Shown: positions 10,791 through 22,134 of the stretch, one piece after another | Layout of the letters: each line of letters opens with the position of its first letter | Position numbering within the stretch: position 1 is the stretch's first letter | Origin: Dichetophora obliterata | Taxonomy: Eukaryota > Arthropoda > Insecta > Diptera > Sciomyzidae | Assembly: GCA_963920525.1 (NCBI GenBank) | Contig: OY986435.1 | Span: 272,420,848 to 272,484,847 of the forward strand | Length of the DNA stretch: 64,000 bases | Reading direction: 5' to 3' | Position numbers and translations under genes: made by a program | The notes under the pieces: generated by a model | Told to the model about the DNA's origin: nothing | Seen by the model: only the letters and a program-made list of their open reading frames with translations | Databases searched by the model: none

Positions 10791-12459
10791 CAGTGTTGCG
10801 CAAAATAATAGCAACAAAATAAGTGCGCTGCAACAAAATCGTGTATCTTTTTTAATATTGGGGACACACAAAAATGATTATAGGAATCAAAGCATATATT
10901 CATACATCATATATAAAACAAATCAAATTCAAATTTGGTTTTGTTTTTTTAATAAAATTTCAAATTAATATGGCTACATTCAATTTGTTTGAGAGCAAAA
11001 CAAAAGCAACAAAGCTTGAAAAATGTAAAAAGAGGAAGTTCCAAGAATTACCGGTAAAAGTTCCGTTATTGTAAAGCACGTGTTGTTTGTAAGTCATAAA
11101 AATTTAAGTTTAGTTTTGTTTTTGCGCAAGTTGTGACATTGACTGTTCCATGGCACGTAATGGCACGTTTTAAATACTGTGAAGCTCTTAAATTGCAAAT
11201 TATTTCCGAATATAAAAACGGATATTCAGAAATAACTAACGTGAAACAGTTTGATATTAATCAGTCAATAGTTTGCAGATTAATAAAGAAATATACCATC
11301 ACAAAAGACGTAACAACGGTACATTAAAGAGGGCGGCCGCGGAAGACATCGCTGCTTGATGACAGGAACATTTGTGGCGTGTTCAAACGAAATGCATTTG
11401 CCACATTCAAAGAGGTTGTTCGGACACTTGATTTAGATATCCATCACAGCACTGTTTGATGACGAGCCGTTGAGAACGATTAAATAAATTACAAACCGAC
11501 AGAGAAACCGTTGCTTACAGCTAAGCATAAAAAACAAGGTGAGGTGTTACAATTTAAACAATTCTGTCTGAAATTGTGACAACAAGTTGCAATTTATTGT
11601 TTTTTAGACTCAGTCTTGCAAAAGAGCACCTAAATTGGACCGTTCAAAAATCGAACACCAATTTTTTAGCGATGAATCAAAGTTCAAGTTGATTAATTCA
11701 GATGGGATGTGCACGGTACGGCGCCTCCCAGGTAAACGACTTGAAGCCCGAAACTGCAAAATAAATTTTAAGCACGAAGGCGGTGGCATTATGGTCTGCA
11801 CTTGTTTTTCCTATAATGAAGTTGAACCATTTCAAAAAATCGATGGAATAATGGATCGATTTGTATATAATGACATTTTAGAAAGCAAGATGCAACCACA
11901 TTCAGAGTGGAATATGTCGCTTCAGTGAACGATTCAGCCCGACAACGACCCGAAGCACACTTCAAAGCTCATCAAAGATTACATTAGAGGCAATGGGATT
12001 CAAGTCCTTGATTGGCCGGCACAGTCACAATGACTTGAATGCCATTGAAAATCTTTTTGGGATTTTGAAGGTAAAAGTTTCTGGTCAAAGGTTTTCCAAT
12101 AAAACTGCACTGAATGAAGCCCTAAAAGTTAATTGGGAACATACACCTAATACCAACATATTTAATTTAATAGAGTCGATGTCGCTCAGATGTGCAGCAA
12201 TTATCAAGAATAATGAATCTTACACCAAATACTAATTATGTTGCTTTTGTTTTGCTCTCAGACAAACTGAATGAAATCACATTAATTTTAAATTTAATAA
12301 AGAAAACAAAACCAAATTTGAATATAATTTGTTTTTAATATGATGTATGAATATATGCTTTGGTTCCTATAATCATTTTTGTGTGTACCTACTATTTAAA
12401 AAGATACACGATTTTGTACCAGCGTACTGATATTGTTGCTATTGTTTTGCGCAACACTG
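10791..12459 (+). mobile_element. Tc1-like transposon, complete ends, dead transposase
   Basis: A 1669-bp element with ends CAGTGTTGCGCAAAATAATA and its near-complement, flanked by TA. The inverted repeats are long, about 220 bp (10791-11014 against 12238-12459). The interior carries a broken transposase on the + strand. It sits inside foldback arm R, so it is younger than that arm. Confidence 0.9.
11133..12235 (+). pseudogene. Tc1-like transposase, frameshifted
   Basis: The protein would cut and rejoin the element's ends. The N-terminal part (11133-11327) looks like a helix-turn-helix start: FKYCEALKLQIISEYKNGYS, then NQSIVCRLIKKY. Reading then breaks near 11330. A catalytic block (11635-11928) has FFSDESKFKL with the first Asp, VRRLPGKRLEARN, GGGIMVCTCFS and IDGIMDRFVYNDIL. 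The next block contains PDNDPKHTSKLIK with the second Asp, then DWPAQS, then AIENLFG after another shift. Several frameshifts and stops make it non-functional. Confidence 0.9.
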
Positions 12460-13161
12460 TATATATGGACAGACGCTCATCTGTGTGATCTGGCATCTCT
12501 GTCTGCCACACATGTTTTAGCCATAAAAAAAAAGTTTAGCTGAACTGCTCACACCAATACGAAAATCTGCTTTGCAATCTTCTCCCCCCCATGCCACTAT
12601 ATCATGACCACCCCCTAGCCAAGAGATTAGAACTCTGACATGTTTATTTTAAATTACAACGACAATTTTTGAATCCATTTTTATTTATTTTTTGCAATGC
12701 ATAAATTACCTTGAGTTTACGGGTTACAACATAACGGCTTTACAAATAACACAAAGATAAACACAATTCATATAAAATCCATGGGTTCTGAATGCATTTC
12801 TTCACAACAGCAATATAGCTCCAACGACAGCAGCAGTTGTTTGAGTTGCAAATGTAGTCAATCCAGATAATCGCAATGTTTTTCAGGAATCCTATTTAGT
12901 CTTCTGAAAAGAAAAAAATGTTGAATTGTTTTACTTTATTTATAATTTTTGTATACTTCCTTTCAATTGTACGACTCATTTTGTTTGATTTGTTATTTTT
13001 TTTTTTTGGAAGTTTATTATATTTTTGGCCGTAAAAGAGCAAGATATACAATCAAACATAACTTTCCTTGTTTAACATAACGTCAGAAAGTATGAATGTA
13101 TTGCTGAAAACCAAAATTTGTTTCGTTGTGTTTGTGAAGACGTTAGAGCTGTCCAGCTGGG

Positions 13162-13377
13162 TGGGTTTTGATAAAAAATATTTGAAACTTGGCAGCAATA
13201 TAAGATCAGAAATAGAGCCAGAAATTGAGCTTGTTCTAATATATGTTTTTGTTTTGTAAATAAAATAGAGCTGCGCTGTAGATCAACGACTACAGAAATG
13301 CAGCTATTAATTTAATTTTATGGACTTTGGGCAAGGGAGCGTGAAAGTGAGACAGCAAAGCCCCGGGTTTCAGCTAG
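13162..13377 (+). mobile_element. Possible Helitron/DINE-1-like 3' terminus
   Basis: The stretch ends CCCGGGTTTCAGCTAG|T, a GC-rich block followed by CTAG, as in 3' ends of Drosophila DINE-1/Helentron-type elements. A comparable end in the other orientation is at 46343. The 5' end was not identified. Confidence 0.4.
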
Positions 13378-13394
13378 TATATAGATATAAAACA

Positions 13395-13506
13395 TCTTAT
13401 ATTCAAGACATGTTGTCAGTCGGCTGCATCGAGCGTGGTAACGGTCAAATACGAGGATTGTCCTACAAGGTATGACAACATGTAGGATTATGTAAACCCC
13501 GCTTAT
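13395..13506 (+). mobile_element. MITE family 'TAGCRGGGTTCACATG', copy B
   Basis: Shares ATTCAAGACATGTTGTCAGT and the GCTTA-side end with the copy at 4364-4511. The left end is lost. Confidence 0.6.
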
Positions 13507-13752
13507 TATTCATGGGATTTTTCCATCTTCTTTAGTGGCCACATGGCCGCCACGCTTTATTTTGACATTCTTCTTTTGTGTGCGATTTTGTAGCTGGGAA
13601 AAAAGAAAGACGAAAAAGTATTCGGCGTTTGCATTTTTCAACCGGCGACTTCACTCTTTTTCGTTCGTTTTCTGAATTGTCGGACGAGTTTTTACGGAAA
13701 GTTAAAAGCGTGTAAATTGTAAAAGTAATCCAGAAATTCCCAATTAATCATA

Positions 13753-14113
13753 ATGGCTGATGAATCTTTCTATGGTAAATATTAATAGTGCAATATTTGG
13801 AATTAAAAGGAAAGAATTCTTTTCTGTCTGCAATAAAAGCTAGTCCGGGGAAAACTCACGAGTTAAAAATGGCGGCTTGGTCATTGTGTGAGGCTTTATG
13901 CGGGAAAACTCGATATACATAAAATTAAATATATACATTTTGAAACTGACTAGTAATATTTGGTTTCTAGGTGTAACCCTAACTGGACAGGACAACACAG
14001 TGTCTTGGGACGTGCTCTCGAATGACGAAGACTACCCAAGGGGGCAGAAACTGATCATTAAACAGATTTTATTGGGCGCTGAGGCCAAGGAGGATGAGTT
14101 CAATGTAGTTGAG
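13753..14113 (+). CDS. Nlp: Nucleoplasmin-like protein, exons 1 and 2
   Basis: Exon 1 is 13753-13774 (MADESFY plus one base, donor GTAAAT). Exon 2 is 13971-14113 (acceptor TTTCTAG, donor GTAATT) and reads GVTLTGQDNTVSWDV...YPRGQKLIIKQILLGAEA...FNVVE. Together they give 55 codons ending in phase 0, exactly matching exon 3 at 36026. The product is a nucleoplasmin-family histone chaperone, known in Drosophila for decondensing sperm chromatin. This part forms the first strands of the pentameric beta-barrel core. The full protein would be 156 residues, close to the fly family size. The ATG is chosen because MADESFYG is the conserved start. About 200 bp upstream is GC-richer and probably holds promoter and 5' UTR; no TATA box is evident. 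Confidence 0.95.
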
Positions 14114-14622
14114 GTAATTAAAAATTTGTTTTAAGATAAAGTTCTAAATGAAATCTTATATGTGTATAAGTTTAGTGCTGAAGGAGTGGCATGTATTAAA
14201 GTCTCAAAACTCTGCATCTTTTTACACATTATACATATCTAAAATTTTCTGTGATACAGTCACAATTTGATTTTTGCAAATACACACCAATATTTGTCTG
14301 TACGTAGGTGTGCAGGCAAGAAGGTATGATTGACCTTGCTGGCGCAAGCATGGTGTTTGATTTGAGCAGTTTTCTGCAAGTGAATAATGGCTGCGTTGTA
14401 TTCGAAAAAGCGCTCAGGTAGCGAAGTAGCATAAATTATTTTCGCTATATAAGATTGCGACCGCTCAGGGAACATGTTCTGTAAACGCATACCACTCAGC
14501 CCGAAAGTAGTGCAACAGTTCCTTCCGTTTAATGAAGCCATTGTGTTTTCTTAGTTTTCGAAATGTTGATTTCCTAGTTCAGATATTCCTATTTAAAAAC
14601 TTGATTTAATATTTATAATTAG

Positions 14623-14838
14623 CAGTATCGTGAATAATTTTTCACGCGGAATCGAAAAGGAATTTTCATTTTTAAGAAAAAGCTCATTAACATTTCGGGA
14701 ATTTTTAATGCAAATTTATTGATGAACCGTTGATGAATAAATTTGCATTAACAATTTCCAAAATGTTCTTGAGCTTCATCTTAAAAATGAAAACTCCCTT
14801 TTCCGATTCCGTGTGAAAAATTATTCATGATAGGGCTG
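14623..14838. mobile_element. MITE family 'CAGCCCTATCATGAA', copy 1
   Basis: A near-palindrome. The left arm, starting about CAGTATCGTGAATAATTTTT, pairs with the right arm ending AAAAATTATTCATGATAGGG. The centre has AATGCAAATTTATTGATGAA. Related copies are at 37862-38075 and 41480-41630. Confidence 0.8.
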
Positions 14839-15592
14839 ATTATTTGTGCCCACACTTTTGACAATAAAATAATTAAAGCCATACCTCGGAGCCTACGCCT
14901 AAATTTTAGGGTTCCTAAGCCTTATTTTTACAAAATATAGGGTTAGTCTAAAATGTCCTAGGAGACTAAAATTCTTGAAAGTTCAGAAATTCAGTGTAAA
15001 CTTTTAAGGGAAATTACTGTAAATCATTTAAAATTTTTGTGCATTTTTTATAGATACACTAGCAGTAGGGCACAGTTGTCCGCGGCTTCACCAAGGACGT
15101 TTTTTTATCAATCTCTATGAGACAATACATGTCAAACGAAGGAAAAATATTTCTTCTCTTTAGTTTTTGGAGGATTTACATGCAGTGCTGCCGAAAGAAC
15201 TTGAGAAGTATATGTACTACTCGTATGTCGTCCGTACTACCCATATTAAATTTAATTTTACTACTATATTTGAACTATATTGAGAATTTTACTACTATAA
15301 TAGAAACTTCTCAAATTTAAAATGTACTACTATTTGCTCAGTTTAGAAAAATTGTATCTATATTTGTTATGAAATTTTTTTGGCATGTTTTTTGTTCCGC
15401 TTATGGAAATATTTCCAAATTTTCTAGATGAGTGCGACATAGAACTTCTTGATTAGGAATGGAGATATTTTTTAAATTTCTATAACTTTACTAAAGATTT
15501 GGAGTTGGAAGAATTTTGACCAATGTTTTTAAACAAAAAATGGTTAAAATATGTTTCAGAAAATTCGTAGTTTTGTTGCATCCATGCTTTCT
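14839..15592. other. Intronic DNA without a recognised gene
   Basis: AT-rich. It contains short frames only and may hold the decayed upstream part of the hAT fragment that follows. Confidence 0.4.
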
Positions 15593-15706
15593 TTTCCTCA
15601 CAGCAGTGCGGCTGCAGAAAGGAAGTTATCGGATTTAAACCTCATAAAAGATAAAAAACGCAATTCACTTCTGACGGCTACGATCAATTCTATTTTGATG
15701 TCATAA
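15593..15706 (+). pseudogene. hAT transposase C-terminal dimerisation fragment
   Basis: A 37-residue open stretch begins FPHSSAAAERKLSDLNLIKD and continues KKRNSLLTAT to a stop. The SxAAAER...F/LS.L.LIK..xRN.L pattern is the conserved hAT dimerisation block. No upstream catalytic region is recognisable, so it is a relic. Confidence 0.75.
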
Positions 15707-17495
15707 AATTTATTGGATAGTTATGATGCAGAAAAATGGCTGCCACCGAAAATACTACTTTTGAAATATACCAAAATTTAGTCTTGAAATTAATCCATAA
15801 TATCTACCTCATTTTTTGAAAGCATACTTATTGCGCATTCTTTTCTGACCTCACAGAATGTAGAATTGACCTCTTTCGAGCTGAGAAAAGAACGGAAAAA
15901 ACGCAACATTTTTCCATTTGATATTAACTGCACTGTTGTTTTGAATTCCGATGTACTTACGATTGAGGTTATGTATAGTGCCGCCTGCATGGAGTTTTCA
16001 ACATATATTCATCGAGCTGTCCCGTTTTATTAATACTAATCACTATAATCAAAATTTTTTTGAATTCAATTTCCAAAATTTTCAAAATTGCTACTTTTTG
16101 CTTCTCACAATTGCCACATCACATAATATTAATGTCAAAATATTTTTTTTGGTTTTGTGTTTGTGTTACTAGAGATGGGAATGCAGAACCGTCGAATTTT
16201 GCAGGTCAGAAAAATCTGCATTTGTTATACTTTTGCGGTGAGTAGGAAGGTTTCTCAAGGAATTTTAACACAACAGTCAGTTACCAACTGTTGTATCCGC
16301 TGGATGCAGCCTAATCTACCGAAATGCATCTACCTTCTCAAGTTCTGCCATGATCATAGTATAATTATTGCAAAGTAGGAGCGACAATTTTTGCTGCGGT
16401 CAGCCGTATGTCAAACAAAAGAAAATCAAAACGAGCGCGTGCTATGGTTGCTATGGCAGCTGATGCAAAATGGAAATATCAAATATGTTTTGTATCACAC
16501 AAAGAAAATAAATAAATAAATTTCATGTAAGTTTAAAAAAACTTATTGAAAGCATGTTTTATGTTTTCTTTTGTCTGACGTAATATTCACCGCAGCTCGT
16601 GAGAAAATGGGTAGTCGTCAAGGCTACCTAATAAATAATTTTACTTAATTTTTTATTTAATTGATAATAATTTTAAATAATTTTTATCTTGATTAACTTC
16701 TGAAAGCCCTTTTTTATTTTTACTATAATGTTGCCTTAAGCTTTTCAAAATAATTTCGTGTCAAAACAGGTACTTGTTAATACAGAGGCTTAAAAGATAA
16801 AGCATTAACATTGTAAACCAATATATATGCTAAAAACACTCAATAGAAATTGTTTGCTTTTTATATGCATATGTATGTATTAGATAAAAAAATTTTTAGA
16901 AAAACTTTTGCTACAACCCAAAAACCAGAAACTACTACTCGAACAAAATTTCAAAACGGCAGCCCTATTTACATGTATCTCATGTTGGGACTTGCTTGAG
17001 GCTCATCTGTTTTTTTTTCGCTGTGCTGCCAGGGTTGATATTTTCGGCACGATTGTACTTTTTGGTAGAATTTTCCATTTTTCCGACTTGCCTACCAACA
17101 AAGCGTTTTCGGTAGATTTTATTTCACTCAATAATAAACAGAATTTTGTGCTCTTATTGAGCAAACAGAATTAAAAAATTAAATATTGATCTATTTTTGA
17201 ATTTTGATACTCTGTAAAAAAATATAAAAAATTCATTTAAAAAGTCGATTTTTTCCAATACATATTAAATTGCTAATGAATTCTATCAATTTCTCATTCG
17301 TTCAAAGAATATTTTATGTTAAAAATTTAATAGCTATATAGTTGGTTCTAACTCAAAGTGTGGTATTAAATTAAAAAATTGGTATCTTGATAATGAATTT
17401 ATTTGCAAATATTTTATTAACCTACTAACAGCGAGTCGAATCAAGTTTTCTAATAAATAATGAAGTAGTCTTGAGTCAATGAGAAAGTAATTGAA
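15707..17495. other. Intronic DNA, repeats likely but not resolved
   Basis: A segment near 16274-16312 (CAACTGTTGTATCCGCTGGA, then TGCAGCC) resembles one end of the MITE at 47266-47640. Nothing else is nameable. Confidence 0.4.
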
Positions 17496-17499
17496 ATTT

Positions 17500-17665
17500 A
17501 AAACTGTTATGAAATTGACGATTATTTCCAATTCCATTTCTGAGGATATGAAGTGTTCAATTACCAAATACCTGTAATGGAATTGACAATATTTTCCAAT
17601 TCCATTCCAAATAGTTGATGTGTTCACTTACCATTTACATAACCTGTAATGGAATTGTAATTTTT
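17500..17665. repeat. Short tandem repeat of TAATGGAATTGACAATATTT units
   Basis: Three imperfect units of about 70 bp (near 17505, 17574 and 17645). Each carries a G-AATTG...CCAATTCCATT half-palindrome and a GTGTTCA-TTACC segment. Confidence 0.6.
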
Positions 17666-18335
17666 TCGATGACCGAATACAATTCCTAATTCCTTTTTCG
17701 ATCTAGCTCTGTCCACAGGTAATATCATCAGCTTTAAGGTATTTTTTAAACTTTGTTCTAGATGTAAAATTACGGCCTGCATATTTCCCGCCCATGGCAC
17801 CCGCAAGGTTGCCAGCAATGTGGCAAAAATCTCAGTAGTAATTTTTTATTTTTTTTAATTGCATTGGAATTCGGGAATTTTCTTCTTGAACATTTTTATT
17901 TACTTTTATTAAGCAAAATTTAATTTAAAAAATTTAATACTGGTATTCGATGAACGACGTGTATGTACATGTACAGAAGCGTAAAGCGATAAGTTTGCGC
18001 TGTAATCTCCCTCGAACTTACCCTTAATAAAAACGATTAAATTGTTTCTTTGTTTTAAGAACAAGTTGCCATCAAAAAATTGTATAAAAACTAATTAGAC
18101 ATTTTTTGACATATGGCAAATATTTTTTTCTTATTTTGCAAGCGTAAAGTTTGCAAGCGTAAAGTTTTTTAAATTGCTTTCCTTGCCATGGGCTTAAATG
18201 TATTTCAGTCCTTTTACCTTCTAGGTCGAGATATATCGCTCTTACGCTATTCACAACACAAATATGTACACTGTTCATTGTATACCACTATTATTTCTTT
18301 GTGGAATTTCTATTCTTTTTAATTTTTTATTTATA

Positions 18336-18400
18336 TAGCTGGGTTCACATGATCCTACATGTTGTAACGCCTAGCGTGATGGCCTTGAATTTGAAATATT
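18336..18400 (+). mobile_element. MITE family 'TAGCRGGGTTCACATG', copy C (fragment)
   Basis: TAGCTGGGTTCACATGATCC followed by TACATGTTGT matches the family end. The remainder diverges quickly. Confidence 0.6.
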
Positions 18401-19684
18401 GCGTATGAGATTTTTGAATGCATATGGGATTTTTGGTGGTATTTTTAAAAAAAGTGGTATTTTTGTGGTAATTTTTAATGGTCGTAGGATTTTTTATGGT
18501 TTTTTTAATTGCGGTGGGAATTTTTTTGTTGACCTTTTCCATTTGAATTCTGGTGGAATTTAATTTAAGTTACTGTGGGAAAAAGGTAATTTTCGTGGGA
18601 ATTGTTTCGAATTTTGTCTGGCAACCTTGAGCACCCATACTTCGCGCGGGTCTCGTTCAACTTTTTTATAAAAAAAAAAGAAAATCTAATATCCCAGCAG
18701 TCGTAAGTATTGATGCTTTAGTAGCAATTCAGCGATGTTTTTGCTATCAACCATCGATACCTTTTTGTATGCAGCTTCATATATTTTTTAACATTGCATG
18801 TCATATGAAAGCTATCGATGCTCTGCTATAGTAAAAAAACTATATAAAAAACACAAAAGTGTTGGTTTTTTACTTCCAAGGAAGGTGTAGGAAGACAATA
18901 TTGATCATTCTAAAATAAAATAATGTGTGGAGAAAACGCAACACTATCATCACAGAACTAAAATCATAAAAATAAAATTAATTTTGCTGCCACCAAGCAG
19001 TGCTGTAAAATAATGCATTCAATTTTATTTTATTCCCAAGAAAGTGAATCAGTGAATAACGACATAAGAATGCATTCAATGAATGCAAAATTAATTTATA
19101 AATAAAATTTTTAATTCAGATTCATCTTTAAAAAAAATTATTAAATGTTCATATTCGTTATTCAGAATAATGAATAAATTTTTTTATTAATTTGAATACT
19201 ATTCACAAAGAATTTCAGAATTTGCAATTATTATTTTATTCATTATTCATTTTTTAATCTCAGCATAACATTTATCTTGATTGTATAATTTGTCGATGAG
19301 ATTCTGTGGTTTCCAACTGTGGTTATCCGACTTTGATAAAATCAATTAATTTATTGGAAATTTTAGGCACACTGACATTTGCACTTTGACCTAATGATGA
19401 ATAATGGTGAAAAGAATGGTGATTTCCCAGTAAAAAGTAGCCAGATTGATAACATTTTAAGAATATTGCTAAGTGTGGAAATAATTTTGTTCAGCAAAAT
19501 TGGCTAGTTTTTAGTTATTTCTATTTTTAGTAAATAATATAATAATAAATTTGAAATGAAACAAAGAGAATTTCGTGGTAAATTTATCATTTTATCCAGT
19601 AAAAATATGTGCTTATTAAAAATCGCTTTAACAAGGCCATTAAATCAATCATGAAGTTCTGACGTTCATACGTTCTGATATATA
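18401..19684. other. Intronic AT-rich DNA
   Basis: Includes a strongly G+T-biased stretch at 18405-18600 with repeated GGTGGTATTTTT- and GGGAATTTTT-like words. No gene was seen. Confidence 0.45.
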
Positions 19685-21315
19685 CAGTGGTGGTCACGAA
19701 TTTAGCACACTTAAAAAAGTAAAGTGAATACTTATATTTTCCATTTATTTGTTGTAAATTTTTAATAAACTTGTTTCTAGTGTATATATTATGTCTTCTT
19801 TATTTCTTATATACATTTTTTTATTTCAACTTTTTCTTATAGGAATTAAAATCAAATAAAAATTAAAAATAAGCACTTCGACTTGGTCATGAATTAAGCA
19901 CACGAGCGAAAAAATGTCTAGGATGAAAAATATAATCAAAATTGATATCATAATACTCAATATTTCGTAGGAAATCCCTTATTCTTAATTACTGCATCTC
20001 ATATCCTTGGTACACTTTTGACCAAAGCCTCACAACGGTACTTTGGAATACTTTACCGAATCCTTTGGATTTCCCTAAACAAATCTGTCAAATTTTTGGA
20101 TTTTACTGTCAGTATTTGCTGCTCGACATCCCTCCACAGATTCTCAATCGGGTTTAAGTCCGATGATTCCGTTGGCCACTTCAAAATATCAATATGTTTG
20201 TCTTCCAAGCAACTCTTAACTATGTGAGCACTATGCTTTGGATCATTATCCTGCATAAAACGCCATTAAAGTGGCAAATTATCCTCTTGAAATGGTATCA
20301 TGGTATTGACAAGTACGTTTTTGTAAGAGTGCTGATCCATTTTTTGGTAAATTTTAACAATCGGACAAACTCCGTGCTAAGAAAACGCCGCCCATACCAT
20401 AACATTTCAGCCACCCTGTTTAATCGTCTTGAGCGTGTACTTTGGATTGTGTTGCATGTTTTGAGGACGCCACACATATTGTTTGCTGTCAGATGCGAAC
20501 CGGCAAAACTTTGATTTATCCCTCCAAAGCACATTTTTCCAAAAATTCGTTGACTTTTTAAATATTCTTTTGCAAACGCAAGACTGAATTTAATATTTTT
20601 TTGCGACACATGTGGTGTTTGTTGGGCTATAAAGCTACGGAAATTGTTTTCATTCAAGCGTTTTCTTATGCCTTTTGAGGATACATTTATGCCATATTTT
20701 GATGAAATTCCATTTTGAATTTTATTTGAGGTCTTAAAAGGATCACTAAGTGAAGCTCTTTAAATCAAATGGCCCTTTCTTGCTATTGTTTTTCGCGCTC
20801 TTGGTCGCTATTTTATATTTTTAATGCTCTAATACTGCTCCACATGTTGTAATGCGTTATATAATAACTTTCACGAACATCTAAGAAGCAGAGCAATCTC
20901 TGAAACTGTGCTTCCACCATTTTTCATTTGCTGAATCAAATACCGCTGAGCCTCTGAACATCAGTAGCCTTTGGCCATATCTTTCTGCAATTTTTTGTTA
21001 GAACTCAAATAGAAACTTCATAAATTTAGTATATCTTACTAGTAAAGTTTAATTAACGAAAATAAAATACGATATGGAACAGTAATTCTAACCTGTGCTA
21101 AATTCGTGTCCAGCATTTAAACCACATTGATTCATGCTACTTGAAATATGTCAGAAAATTTAAGAATAACTAAGAAACCAACTAACGGTACTTAGAGTTA
21201 ACTTCATAAAGAATACTCAACAAAAAATATTTGATTACAATTGTCAAGCTAAGATGTAAAAAATTTCAAATTAGAGTTCCTAACACAGTGTGTGCTAAAT
21301 TCGTGACCACCACTG
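19685..21315 (-). mobile_element. Tc1-like transposon, second family, dead transposase
   Basis: A 1631-bp element with terminal CAGTGGTGGTCACGAATTTA on the left and its complement on the right, flanked by TA (19683-19684 and 21316-21317). A broken transposase reads on the - strand. The ends differ from those of the Tc1 element at 10791. Confidence 0.9.
20053..20978 (-). pseudogene. Tc1-like transposase, frameshifted and interrupted
   Basis: The N-terminus is visible as MAKGY, then EAQRYLIQQMKNGGSTVSEI near 20978-20890, with an internal stop. The central part (20298-20657) corresponds in mixed frames to the first catalytic Asp region and a GG-MVWA-like block. The C-terminal part (20053-20256) reads MQDNDPKHSAHIVKSCLEDK, then ILKWPTESSDLNPIENLW, with the second Asp and final acidic residue of the D34E-type active site. 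Multiple stops and shifts show it is inactive. Confidence 0.88.
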
Positions 21316-21761
21316 TACGTTACGATTTTTTTGGTTTATTGATCTTTTTGTTTGACAACTTAAATTAAATATTCATTCTAAAAAAAAAATTCGATTCGCG
21401 TCGTTTCAACACCCCGAGGTCGTGAAGTGCGACCAGCCAACGGTAATTGTGTTTTCTCCATTTGCTGATACGACTGACTCAATTAAAGTACAGTTTTAAA
21501 TAGAATAAAAAACGATTATTTCGATTCGTAATTTGTGATGGTGTTATAATCTCACGATTTGGCCAAATAATTTCGTCGCCATCTTAAGGTCTCGAAGAGT
21601 CCACTTGAGCTAGGGAAGCCTAGTTTCCGGAGTAAACCTAAATCCCTTAAAAAAAAAATAAAAAAATAATGCAATGTATAATAAAAAGCGTCGCCGTCCA
21701 GCATTTTGTTAGTTACTTTCACAAACAAACGTCAAATTGTTGCCAGCCGAATTGCAGCCTG

Positions 21762-22126
21762 CATGGTAGAATAATAGAGGTAGTGGCACTCCTAATCGTG
21801 ATCTCTTTGACAATACTACCAGAATTGTCAGAACTTTGTGTTGTGTATAAATACTTAAAAGTGAATTACTTATTTTTTAAATCAAAATGAAGTGCGTGTT
21901 GTGCCAAAAGCATTTGGGCCGAGTTTTCGTGTTCCAGCTGACGAGCCAAGACAACGATGGAACATGGCCAAAAGCAAAATAGTTTCAGCCATGACAGATT
22001 CTTTTTAATTTTTCCTTTCTCATCGCATTCTCATCGGCTGAAGATTTTGTATGAGCCGTCAGTTGCCTTTTGACAGTTATGGCAGTTCGTTCTCAGCCGT
22101 GCAACTACCTCTATTTTTCTACCATG
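21762..22126 (+). mobile_element. P-element-like MITE (365 bp) with THAP remnant
   Basis: The ends CATGGTAGAATAATAGAGGT and its near-complement (inner copy CATGGTAGAAAAATAGAGGT) are inverted repeats of at least 28 bp. They start with CATG, as P elements do. A perfect 8-bp duplication, GCAGCCTG, is at 21754-21761 and 22127-22134. The interior carries the start of a THAP DNA-binding domain, the domain that opens P-element transposases. The element is an internally deleted, non-autonomous P-superfamily member. Confidence 0.85.
21887..22008 (+). pseudogene. THAP zinc-finger start of a P-type transposase, frameshifted
   Basis: From ATG at 21887 the frame reads MKCVLCQKHLGR, giving the first two Cys of a C2CH finger. 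A one-base shift near 21920-21925 moves to FRVPADEPRQRWNMAKSKIV, then SAMTDSF and a stop at 22006-22008. The F-x-x-P...RRxW pattern is the invariant core of THAP domains. The second Cys/His pair lies beyond the deletion point and is absent. It cannot encode a working protein. Confidence 0.75.
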
Positions 22127-22134
22127 GCAGCCTG

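Larger units (their letters stand above)
10277..13161 (+). mobile_element. Foldback cluster, arm R, split by two insertions
   Basis: Same orientation as arm M and lacking only about the first 70 bases of the unit. It is interrupted by a 444-bp MITE (10312-10755) and a Tc1 element (10791-12459). After the second insertion the unit resumes with GGACAGACGCTCATCTGTGT and ends AGCTGTCCAGCTGGG at 13161. Confidence 0.8.

Noticed and set aside
13640..13690. Inr/DPE core promoter for Nlp (TCACTC at 13651 with GGACG at 13682)
   Set aside because: The spacing is 2 bp off the usual DPE position, so it is not supported without transcript-start data.
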